Shown in pieces: positions 9,214-17,677 of a stretch of 64,000 nt of DNA (position 1 is the stretch's first letter; every line of letters starts with the position of its first letter). Below the pieces are notes generated by a model that searched no databases, was not told the DNA's origin, and was given only the letters and a program-made list of their open reading frames with translations. Both the position numbers and the translations under genes were made by a program. Source of the DNA: an uncultured Pelagibacteraceae bacterium (GTDB lineage: Bacteria > Pseudomonadota > Alphaproteobacteria > Pelagibacterales > Pelagibacteraceae); assembly GCA_902555185.1 (NCBI GenBank), contig CACDSA010000001.1, forward strand, positions 47,313-111,312, written 5' to 3'.

Positions 9214-10242
9214 TTACTTGAGAACTTTTATCTTTTCTGGATTTTCTTTCAAGGAGTCTGTTACTTGTTCTGGATCTTTTATATTTCCAAGCGTATTCAT
9301 TATAGATCTAGCATCTCTTCCAAAACCGTCGGTTGCAGTCATTGCTTGCTCTAATTTCTTTCTTAAGTCTTTAATCCCGTCAAAATGTTTTTCAAATCTA
9401 GAGCTTATATTTCTTAAATCACTATAGATTTGAGTTGCATGTTGTTGAACTTTTAGTGTTTGAAATCCTAAATGATAAGATTGCAACAAAGCAGATAAAG
9501 TATTAGGACCTGACACTGTAACTTTATATTTTGTTCTAAGCTCTTGTAATAATAGTTCTTTTGTTTTTGGGTCTCTGTAACTGGAAAGTTCTGCAAACAA
9601 ACCTTCTGTGGGCACATACACTATTGCAAAGTCTGTACTTTTTGGTGGGGCAATATATTTTGAGTTCACTGTTTTTGCTTTTAGTCTAAAAGCAGCAGCT
9701 AAATCTTTCCTAGCCTCAGCTTGAGCCTCTTTATCATTTGCGTTATAGGCATCATCAATAGCTTTATATTTTTCAACTGGCCAGTGACTATCGATAGGTA
9801 AAAGAACATCCTGAAGTCTAATAGCAAATTCAACTGTCTCTGAGGTATCATCTTTCATTTTTGCATTAGCGATAAATTGAGAAGCTGGTAATAAATCTTT
9901 TAAAAGAGCTCCTAATCCAAATTCAGCAAGAGTACCGTAACTCTTCACTCCGCTCAAAATTCGAGTAAAATTATCTTGGCTTTTATTTAATTCAGAAACT
10001 TGTTGATTAAATACAGATACTTTTTCATCTACTCGCGTTAAAGCCCCGGTCATATCTTTAGCAACTTCTTTGCTCATATTGCTAAAAGACTGACTAAAAG
10101 TCTCTTTTAGGCCACCTATATCCTCTTTAATTTTTAATAATTCATTATCATCTTCCTTTTTCGGTTGGCTTTTTAATTTTAAGAAAAATAAAATATTTAC
10201 CCCTAATAAAATAACTACTAAAACTAAAACAATTATATCCAT
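9214..10242 (-). CDS. rmuC: DNA recombination protein RmuC
   Basis: N-terminal TM, coiled coil, LLPIDSHWPVEKY, DFAIVYVPTEGLFAEL. Confidence 0.9.
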   Translation of the reverse strand: MDIIVLVLVVILLGVNILFFLKLKSQPKKEDDNELLKIKEDIGGLKETFSQSFSNMSKEVAKDMTGALTRVDEKVSVFNQQVSELNKSQDNFTRILSGVKSYGTLAEFGLGALLKDLLPASQFIANAKMKDDTSETVEFAIRLQDVLLPIDSHWPVEKYKAIDDAYNANDKEAQAEARKDLAAAFRLKAKTVNSKYIAPPKSTDFAIVYVPTEGLFAELSSYRDPKTKELLLQELRTKYKVTVSGPNTLSALLQSYHLGFQTLKVQQHATQIYSDLRNISSRFEKHFDGIKDLRKKLEQAMTATDGFGRDARSIMNTLGNIKDPEQVTDSLKENPEKIKVLK

Positions 10243-10243
10243 A

Positions 10244-10549
10244 TTACCCTTCGTATTTTTTTAATTCTGCTTCAAGAACTTCTATTTCTTTTAAAATTTT
10301 ACGACAATTAAATACACCAATCATATATCTTAAATATCTTAAGACATCAGTAGGTAAATTTAAAAGACTAACAAGAATAAAAAGTATTTTTTTATCTCTA
10401 TAGAACTCTTTCTGCACTTTGTTGTGAAAATTAATACTTCTAAGGTATGCATTGGTATCGTTTAAGTAATCTTTAGCGTATTCAAGTCTATTTTGTAAAA
10501 TATAATAAAAATGATCTTTATACATTCTCCTCATCTTAAATTGCTCCAT
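10244..10549 (-). CDS. Small hypothetical protein at the 3' end of the Vsr/MORC operon
   Basis: 101 aa ORF overlapping the vsr-like ORF by 14 nt; no recognised family. Confidence 0.6.
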   Translation of the reverse strand: MEQFKMRRMYKDHFYYILQNRLEYAKDYLNDTNAYLRSINFHNKVQKEFYRDKKILFILVSLLNLPTDVLRYLRYMIGVFNCRKILKEIEVLEAELKKYEG

Positions 10550-10904
10550 TAATGATTCGCTCTAGATTTTTAAAAGTTTGTGCTTTAGCTTTTTCATCAT
10601 TAAGCACACATTCCCAAATATTTATAATCTTATATCCTAAAGCTTTTAACTTTTTAGTATTTTCGTAATCTCTGGCTTTATTTTTTTCAAATACACTTAA
10701 CCAATAATTAGTATTTTTTTCAGGAATTCTTGAATGAACACATCCATGATTGTGCCAAAAACATCCATGAATATTAATTATTAGATTATAATCCTTATAG
10801 TAAAAATCAGCTTTATAAGGCAAGTCTTTGACTTGATAAGTATAATTAATTAATTGTTTGTCCAAAAATTCTTTAAATATTTTTTCAGGATTGCTTATTT
10901 TCAT
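10536..10904 (-). CDS. Vsr-like very-short-patch-repair-fold endonuclease
   Basis: LPYKADFYYKDYNLIINIHGCFWHNHGC...NTNYWLSVFEKNKARDYENTKKLKALGYKIINIWECVL matches the Vsr signature (D, HGCFWH.H.C, W..KF..N..RD, W.CE). Confidence 0.9.
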   Translation of the reverse strand: MKISNPEKIFKEFLDKQLINYTYQVKDLPYKADFYYKDYNLIINIHGCFWHNHGCVHSRIPEKNTNYWLSVFEKNKARDYENTKKLKALGYKIINIWECVLNDEKAKAQTFKNLERIINGAI

Positions 10905-11590
10905 TAATTTCGGACTGGCTTAGGCCTTTGCTCCTTAATGTAATTTATTTCTGTTTTAAATTTATTTTTAAAAACTTCTTGAGATTCTATTAGTAATTTT
11001 AGCTGCTTATCATTGATTCCGTTTCTATCCCCAATAATAATATTCTTTCTTTTTTCTTTTTTCATTTCTTCTTTTAATTGCTTTAACCAAGTATCTACCT
11101 GACTTATTTTTTCAATGAGATCGGGGTATGTAACTGAATTTGAAATTTTCCAGAATCGACTAACATCGTCAAAATCTAAATCATCTATACTATTATTTTG
11201 TAATATAGTTTTTGTAATTTTATTTTCTAAAAATTCTTTTAATTTGTTTGTTTCTTGTCTTCCTAAATTTATTTTAAATTTTTTGTTATCTTTTTCTCCT
11301 TGATTTAAATTATTTTCTACATGACTTATCCCTGTGCTGCTAATTTTATATTGTTTTTCTCCAATTTTTTTTATGTAACCATTTTTTATCAAGGCAGCGT
11401 TCTGGCCCATGACAAATGTATAAACTTTATTTGAATTAGGATGATTCTTATAACCTGCCAAACAAAAATCTTCGGGGAATTCCTGCCAACTTTTTACAGC
11501 TAAATCTTCAGCTGAAAAAACTTCCTTGTCTTGCAGCATTCTGTATGCTGATATTAAAGCTTTATCAGATTGTGATATTTTAATTTTCAT
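10904..11590 (-). CDS. Hypothetical protein with winged-helix-like N-terminus, Vsr/MORC system component
   Basis: 228 aa; N-terminal segment (SAEDLAVKSWQEFPEDF...ALIKNGYIKKIGEKQYKISSTG) resembles a winged helix; overlaps both neighbours. Confidence 0.65.
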   Translation of the reverse strand: MKIKISQSDKALISAYRMLQDKEVFSAEDLAVKSWQEFPEDFCLAGYKNHPNSNKVYTFVMGQNAALIKNGYIKKIGEKQYKISSTGISHVENNLNQGEKDNKKFKINLGRQETNKLKEFLENKITKTILQNNSIDDLDFDDVSRFWKISNSVTYPDLIEKISQVDTWLKQLKEEMKKEKRKNIIIGDRNGINDKQLKLLIESQEVFKNKFKTEINYIKEQRPKPVRN

Positions 11591-13967
11591 CTCTTTTTGT
11601 AAAATCTATGCTTAAAATCTTTTCCATATGTGGCTTCATCAATTGATCAAAATCAACTAGTTGGTTATCAATAAAAGCTAAATACTCTGCAACAGAAGCT
11701 GGTGGTGTTTCATTATTCTTTATGTTTACTCTTGCTAATATTTCTAGCCAATTCATAAGCATATACATTTTAAATTCTTTTGATTTTTCTCCTGCCTGGT
11801 AGTTTTTGCTTAATCCTTTTCTTTTATAAATTTTTGATGCAATCGCAGTTTGTAAATTAATCCACCAAATACCTTTCTCAACATCTTGTAATCTTTGATA
11901 AATCTTTGGATTTTTTTCTTTAAGATAAAAAGGTTTATCAGACCCTTCGATTAAAGGATCGGCATCAATGCCACTTATTAAAACTTTTGGAAAACCACCT
12001 CCTTTTCCTTTTTTTTTATCACTTTTGATAACATCTATTTTCAAATCGTCGCTTTCACAATCATTTGTCATACATTTTATTTTTGTTTCTCCTAAATTTA
12101 ATCCATAAATTTGACCTATACTTGATGTTGCAACTATATCGTTGTCATCAGCTATACATAATAGATAACATCCATTTATTTGTTTACCTGTGTTGTCAAT
12201 TATTTTAGGCATCAAATTTAATTTTGATCCTTCCGGTAGTTTTAATAGTTTTTTTGATAAGGAAATTTTTGAGATTTGAATGACATTTAACTGTACTGTA
12301 TTGGATGAAATTTTTGTTTTTAAATCTTTAGAGGTAACTTTAATTTTAACTGTTCCAGGATTTTTAGAAAATAAGAGATTTAAGGATTTTTCATGTTCTT
12401 CAATTATATTTTCATCAGATATTTCAAAATTTATTGCTGGGTTATTTACTTCATTTTCTTTAACCTGATTCTCTAAACCTTTTTTGTTATAAGATTTAAT
12501 ATTTGGTCTAAAAGTTACTCCTAATCCGCAATAGTCATATGTGAGATTGAGTACAATTTGTTCAACTTTATTTGACTTCTCAGATTTAGGTTTTTTTCTT
12601 CCACCTTCACCACCCGTGCCCTTTCCCGAAACTCCACCTTTGTAAAAATTTTTTATAAAGTTATTTTTTGAGAATAAATCTTCAAGATTTTTATTGAATT
12701 TATTAATTTCTTCTTGAGCTTTTTTTTCCATTGCATCCTGTGCCGATTTATCATGTTCTTGTGCAATTTTATCAAGATGTTCACCTATAAAGCTTTGAAT
12801 AGCTCTAATTTCTTTGCTATCAGAAAATTCTTGCCTTGTTACAGAAGCGTATTTCCATAGTTCATCGTAAAAAAATTCTCCGTATAAATGTTTTGGAAAT
12901 GCACTATATTGAGATGTGCAGTTTCTTGGATGTATGTAACCATAATATTTTTGAATACCTTCTGAAGACTTTCCTCTAAATTTAAATCTATCTTTAAATC
13001 TCGAATTAGACATATCTAATTCGCAAGATTTTATTAGTAAATATTTTTCTTTAGAATTTTTAAGTGAAACCATTTCTTTGGTTGTTCTATCGTATAATTC
13101 ATCAGGTATTGGAATCTTTTTTGGTTCAATGAAATCCTTATGCGGCTTTATAACTTCAGGTTTATGCTCATATATATTGTTAATTTTTTCTTTTATATGT
13201 TCGCCTTCTGAGTAAACATGAAGATCTAATTTTTCTAAAGGTTCTAGTGACTCAGTGTCTCTTAAAAGAGCTTCTAAAAGTTCAGATCTTTTAATATTTT
13301 TTTGGAAACCCTCTGGGTTTTTTCCAATAAAAAAGGTAAAATTCCCATTGTTTTTTTTTAGTTTTGCTTGAGCTGCTTTTGGTAAATCAGAAAATTTAAC
13401 ATTAAATTGTTTTAAAAATTTCTCTAATTTGTTTTTAATTGGATTAGTAACATTTTCTTCATTTTTCATCCACCAACTATTATTTTTTATATCTTTTGTG
13501 GTAACATAGCTTGAAACATAACCGCCCTCATTAAATTTGTTATTAAAGCAACTATGCCACATTCCACTATCAAATAATTTAATCGCATAAATTTTACCTC
13601 CATTTCCATGACCTCCCCAAACATCTTCTTTTTTTACTGTGCTATCTATTGCAGCATTTTGATCATTTAGTTTTTTCATGGTGATCATCCGCTTTCTAGT
13701 CATACCAACAAAATCCAGTAAACCAATTAAACTTGGTGAATTTTTTGTTTTATTTTTAAGTAAAAGAATTACTTCTTTTCCTTCATCCATTTTATTTTCT
13801 CTTATTAGAGCTGAGCCAGAATTTTTAATCAATTCTCTAATTCCTTCGTGGTGGTCATGAAGATTTTGTATTAATAATAAAACTGTTCCCTCGTAAGAAA
13901 TATCTTTTGTTAGGGTGTAGTCTGATTTATTTATGTTATTTCCAGGATTAATATTTATAGTTTCCAT
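11580..13967 (-). CDS. GHKL (HSP90/MutL/MORC-like) ATPase with internal Big_2-like Ig domains
   Basis: N box IRELIKNSGSAL, G1 box LLDFVGMTRK (DxGM), G2 box WGGHGNGGKIYAIKLF. Later ISLSKKLLKLPEGSKLNLMPKI...DNDIVATSSIGQIYGLNLGETKIKCMTND resembles bacterial Ig-like group 2. Confidence 0.85.
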   Translation of the reverse strand: METININPGNNINKSDYTLTKDISYEGTVLLLIQNLHDHHEGIRELIKNSGSALIRENKMDEGKEVILLLKNKTKNSPSLIGLLDFVGMTRKRMITMKKLNDQNAAIDSTVKKEDVWGGHGNGGKIYAIKLFDSGMWHSCFNNKFNEGGYVSSYVTTKDIKNNSWWMKNEENVTNPIKNKLEKFLKQFNVKFSDLPKAAQAKLKKNNGNFTFFIGKNPEGFQKNIKRSELLEALLRDTESLEPLEKLDLHVYSEGEHIKEKINNIYEHKPEVIKPHKDFIEPKKIPIPDELYDRTTKEMVSLKNSKEKYLLIKSCELDMSNSRFKDRFKFRGKSSEGIQKYYGYIHPRNCTSQYSAFPKHLYGEFFYDELWKYASVTRQEFSDSKEIRAIQSFIGEHLDKIAQEHDKSAQDAMEKKAQEEINKFNKNLEDLFSKNNFIKNFYKGGVSGKGTGGEGGRKKPKSEKSNKVEQIVLNLTYDYCGLGVTFRPNIKSYNKKGLENQVKENEVNNPAINFEISDENIIEEHEKSLNLLFSKNPGTVKIKVTSKDLKTKISSNTVQLNVIQISKISLSKKLLKLPEGSKLNLMPKIIDNTGKQINGCYLLCIADDNDIVATSSIGQIYGLNLGETKIKCMTNDCESDDLKIDVIKSDKKKGKGGGFPKVLISGIDADPLIEGSDKPFYLKEKNPKIYQRLQDVEKGIWWINLQTAIASKIYKRKGLSKNYQAGEKSKEFKMYMLMNWLEILARVNIKNNETPPASVAEYLAFIDNQLVDFDQLMKPHMEKILSIDFTKRDEN

Positions 13968-14194
13968 GTTTTTTTCTTTTTGCTTTCTTGTGCATTAAGC
14001 TTAGATTTAATTAAGTTTAATTCCTCAGATATATCGTTTAAAATTTTCTTAAATTCACTGCTGTCATAGCTGTAATTGTTTTTATTTGTCATATTCCCAA
14101 CCAATCTGAGATGTTTAAGAACATTGTTGACCCTGATAGGAGCCAAATCTGTAAATCTTTTTCTTTTATTAACATTCTTCTTTTTTTCTTCCAT
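13955..14194 (-). CDS. Small basic protein, first gene of the Vsr/MORC operon
   Basis: 79 aa, KRFTDLAPIRVNNVLKHLRLVGNMTNKNNYSYDSSEFKKILNDI; overlaps ATPase ORF by 13 nt. Confidence 0.6.
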   Translation of the reverse strand: MEEKKKNVNKRKRFTDLAPIRVNNVLKHLRLVGNMTNKNNYSYDSSEFKKILNDISEELNLIKSKLNAQESKKKKTWKL

Positions 14195-14207
14195 TTCTTC
14201 CTTTCTT

Positions 14208-14250
14208 AGGCTAACTAATATCGAAAGGAGTAATACATACTAGTTAGCCT
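14208..14250. repeat. Inverted repeat AGGCTAACTA...TAGTTAGCCT in the divergent promoter region
   Basis: Perfect 10-bp arms at 14208-14217 and 14241-14250. Confidence 0.8.
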
Positions 14251-14314
14251 TTAATTGCTTAAGCTATGAACAACTTAAAATTAGTAAAAAAAACCAAAAA
14301 TTACCAATTTATGC

Positions 14315-14345
14315 TGTATTTTACAAATGTATCTTGTAATATACA
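14315..14345. promoter_or_regulatory. Operator-like inverted repeat TGTATTTTACAA-N7-TTGTAATATACA
   Basis: 12-bp arms with one mismatch, 7-nt spacer, between the ATPase-operon start and the methyltransferase start. Confidence 0.6.
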
Positions 14346-14405
14346 AATAATCTTTGTTGTTCACATAGCCCTTATATAGTAATATATGGCGAAGTCAACA
14401 AAAAA

Positions 14406-15413
14406 ATGAAGAAAAATAAAAAAAAATTTCTTAAGCCTAAAAAGCCTAATGGGGGCATTATTTACAATGAAAATTCATATGATTTAATAAGAGAGAAGAG
14501 TTTTCTAAAGAAATATGAGGGTAAGATAAACTTAATATTAACCTCGCCTCCATTTGCGCTAAATAATCAAAAAAGTTACGGTAATCATGAAGGGAATTCT
14601 AGACCCAACGCTTCAAATGAAAAAGGCGGTGCTAAATCTTATATTAAATGGTTTTCAAACTATGCAGAGCCATTAGCCAAACTCTTAACTAAAGATGGTT
14701 CAATAGTTGTTGAACTTGGCAATTCTTGGACGCAGGGCGAACCCACTATGTCTCTAACTAGTTACGAGGCTTTAAAAACTTTTATGGAAAAAGGTAAGCT
14801 AAAACTTTGTCAAGAATTCATTTGGAACAATACTGCTAAACTTCCTGGACCCGCACAATGGGTAACAAAAAAAAGATTAAGAGCTAAAGACTCGTTCACG
14901 AAGATATGGTGGTTTTCAAAAACTGCTTACCCTAAAGCTGATAATAGAAAAGTATTAGTTCCATATAGTAAAGGAATGGAAAAACTTTTAAGAAAGCAAA
15001 AATATAATGCTGGTAAAAGGTCATCAGGTCATAGAATTAATGCTGAGAGTTTTTTAAGTAGAAATAATGGTGCTATTCCCCCGAATGTATTAAATGAAAA
15101 ATTTTTATACAAGAGTTTACCAAGCGTAATTGAGGTATCTAATACTCAAACCACCAAATATGCAATATATTGTAAAAACGAGAAAATAAAAACACATGAT
15201 GCTAGAATGCCATTACATATAGTAAGTTTCTTTGTAGATTTCCTTACAGACGAGGGAGATACAGTTCTAGATCCTTTTGCAGGATCAAATACAACTGGTT
15301 ATGTATCTTCATTAAAAAAAAGGAAATGGATTTCTATAGAACTAGATAGAGAATATATAAAAGGCAGTTTAGGTTGGTTTAAAAGTAAAAGGTATTTTTC
15401 ACAATTTAAGTAA
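14406..15413 (+). CDS. Beta-class DNA methyltransferase (N4-cytosine or N6-adenine)
   Basis: Motif IV TSPPF near the N-terminus, motif I-type VLDPFAGSNTTGY near the C-terminus (order IV-TRD-I = beta class); SPPF favours N4C. Confidence 0.88.
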   Translation: MKKNKKKFLKPKKPNGGIIYNENSYDLIREKSFLKKYEGKINLILTSPPFALNNQKSYGNHEGNSRPNASNEKGGAKSYIKWFSNYAEPLAKLLTKDGSIVVELGNSWTQGEPTMSLTSYEALKTFMEKGKLKLCQEFIWNNTAKLPGPAQWVTKKRLRAKDSFTKIWWFSKTAYPKADNRKVLVPYSKGMEKLLRKQKYNAGKRSSGHRINAESFLSRNNGAIPPNVLNEKFLYKSLPSVIEVSNTQTTKYAIYCKNEKIKTHDARMPLHIVSFFVDFLTDEGDTVLDPFAGSNTTGYVSSLKKRKWISIELDREYIKGSLGWFKSKRYFSQFK

Positions 15414-16346
15414 TTTTTTTGCCTGTTTAGTTTTTTTTATCCAATCTTTTGGAATATCTTTTGTTCCCTTTAAAGCTGCAAAGTAAGCCCCAGCAAAATT
15501 TGCTCGCGAGCAGTTACATCCACCGGCTTTAATAGTTTTAATAATTGCTGACTTATAATTACTTGAAGAAATAATACTATGAGTTGCACTAAGGAAATTT
15601 CCGGGATCTGAACACGCTTTTCCTAGCTTTCTAACTAAAGTTATGTGGTTTTGTTTTTTAAGTCTAAATACTTTTTTTATATTCATTATTACTTCTTTAA
15701 AATATCTATTTTTCTTATTTATTTTAATGAATTTTTGAACAGGATACTGTTCTCCCTTATTAGCTAAATCTATAATCTTTAACCTGGCTAATCCATAAAC
15801 TACATTAATTTTAGAATTGGCAACAGTTCTAATAACCTTTTTTACCTCTTTTTCTTTTTTGCTCACTAAAAAATAATAAGGCAAGGCTGCACAAAAACCA
15901 TCGCTCTCATTTACTTTTGTTCCACCAGTAATACTTTTCTTGTCTTTAATATTTTTAATAGTTTCAATAAAATTTTGGTGTATCCATGGACCATTTAATG
16001 GCTTTTTCCATTTAATCTTCTTATATTTCTGTCTTTGTTTTAAACTCTTCCAGTAATCCGAACCGGGTCCAAAGTACTTTATTATATTATTTTTGAATTT
16101 TTTAAGAATATCAGATTTTTTCTTTGAAGAAAGCAAAGTCTTAAACATCACCTGTCCAACGTCATTATATCCTGAGACATTTCCAGTTTTAATATTATAA
16201 AAAGGACTTCTGTTTTTTTTCAAAAAAGCAATTTCTTTTTTTCCCTTGATATATTTCCTCATTTTTTTTGGATCGTATACCCAATGCAGAGGTCTAGTCG
16301 CTGCGTCCGCAACTGTTGCACCTAAAAAAATATGTAAATTATCCAT
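15399..16346 (-). CDS. ADP-ribosylglycohydrolase-fold protein, J1-crystallin/SelJ-like
   Basis: GATVADAATRPLHWVYD N-terminus and AGGCNCSRANFAGAYFAAL...IPKDW C-terminus. Confidence 0.75.
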   Translation of the reverse strand: MDNLHIFLGATVADAATRPLHWVYDPKKMRKYIKGKKEIAFLKKNRSPFYNIKTGNVSGYNDVGQVMFKTLLSSKKKSDILKKFKNNIIKYFGPGSDYWKSLKQRQKYKKIKWKKPLNGPWIHQNFIETIKNIKDKKSITGGTKVNESDGFCAALPYYFLVSKKEKEVKKVIRTVANSKINVVYGLARLKIIDLANKGEQYPVQKFIKINKKNRYFKEVIMNIKKVFRLKKQNHITLVRKLGKACSDPGNFLSATHSIISSSNYKSAIIKTIKAGGCNCSRANFAGAYFAALKGTKDIPKDWIKKTKQAKKLLKL

Positions 16347-17430
16347 TAAGTATAGCTTTACTATTCGCTAGTGATCCACAAGATGCATTTATGTCTCTAC
16401 CTCTACTTCTTCTAAATAGAGAAAGAAAACCTGCATCTTGAATTGTCTTAGAAAACTTATCAATATTTTCTTGGGTTGCTGGTTTAAAATCTTTATTTGA
16501 TAAAGGATTAAACTCAATCAAATTTAATTTTGAAGGAACTTTTTTCATAATCTTTATTAATTCTTTAGCGTGATCATCTGTTAAATTCTCATCTAAACAT
16601 ATCCACTCAATAAAAATAGGTAATTTTGTTTTTTCATAATACTTTTTTAGTTGTGGTAATAATGAATTAATTGAATATTTATCATTTATTGGCATTAATT
16701 CTGATCTGTGTTTTGGTATTGAGCTATGTAAGCTCCATGCAAGATAAACATCTAATTCATTTGCAGCCCACTCTATTGCATCTAAATTATCTTTTTTAAT
16801 TCCTACTCCTACTGTGCTTACTGTAATTCTAGTTCTTCCGTACTCCAAGCCATCTTTATTTTTTGAATTGTCTATAGCAACTTTTACATTATCTAAATTC
16901 AGAAAAGGCGAGCCTTCACCCATCAAAACTTGATTGGTTATTTTTTTCTGAGTTGACCAATCATTAATATAATCTTTACTTAAAATTATTTGCGAAATTA
17001 TTTCTCCAGGTGATAAATTCCTTACCAATTTTTTAGAAATTTGAGCTGTTGCACAGAATTCGCAAGAGAGATAACAGCCCACTGATACAGATAAACAAAT
17101 TGTATATCTGCTTTGGGATTTATCCGGAATAAGGACTGTCTCAACATTACGTTTATCTTTAAGCTCTAAAAGAAATTTTATAGTCCCATCCTTTGATTTT
17201 TGAACGTCTATAATTTTTGGTTTTTCTAAACTAATCAAATTTTTGATCTTGCCTCTAAGCTCAACTCCAAATGTTGTTAGCTCATCAAAACTTTTAATAT
17301 TTTTTTTATAAACTGCATTAAAAAGTTGTTGAGACCTCATCTTTGCTTTTTTTGGCTCAACCTCTCCTTTTTCAATTAAAAAAGTTTTTAGTTGATCAAA
17401 ATTAAGATCATAAAAATTTTTTTTTTCCAT
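16339..17430 (-). CDS. rlmN: 23S rRNA (adenine2503-C2)-methyltransferase (radical SAM)
   Basis: SVGCYLSCEFCATAQ (CxxxCxxC), LMGEGSPFLN, WSLHSS, RRSRGRDINASCGSL. Confidence 0.93.
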   Translation of the reverse strand: MEKKNFYDLNFDQLKTFLIEKGEVEPKKAKMRSQQLFNAVYKKNIKSFDELTTFGVELRGKIKNLISLEKPKIIDVQKSKDGTIKFLLELKDKRNVETVLIPDKSQSRYTICLSVSVGCYLSCEFCATAQISKKLVRNLSPGEIISQIILSKDYINDWSTQKKITNQVLMGEGSPFLNLDNVKVAIDNSKNKDGLEYGRTRITVSTVGVGIKKDNLDAIEWAANELDVYLAWSLHSSIPKHRSELMPINDKYSINSLLPQLKKYYEKTKLPIFIEWICLDENLTDDHAKELIKIMKKVPSKLNLIEFNPLSNKDFKPATQENIDKFSKTIQDAGFLSLFRRSRGRDINASCGSLANSKAILNG

Positions 17431-17485
17431 TAGGAGGATATTAAAGACTTGAGTGGGGATTTTAAAGTCCCCACCCTATAAAAGT

Positions 17486-17677
17486 TTAAAGCTGATTTTT
17501 ATCGGTTTTTAAATGCTTCAAAATTTTTCCGGAATTTTTTCCGTTTTTAACCAAATAACCAGCCGTTCCATTGGCGTTAGCCTCGGGGGCTTTTTGGTTT
17601 TTACTTAACTGCATTGAGAGTTTCTGCTCAGCTTTTTTAACGGCAGAATTTCCATACAGTTTGCTAAATCTATTCAT
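17486..17677 (-). CDS. Small hypothetical protein
   Basis: MNRFSKLYGNSAVKKAEQK...; internal ATG preceded by AAAGGAG SD (AAAGGAGTTGCTATG). Confidence 0.55.
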   Translation of the reverse strand: MNRFSKLYGNSAVKKAEQKLSMQLSKNQKAPEANANGTAGYLVKNGKNSGKILKHLKTDKNQL

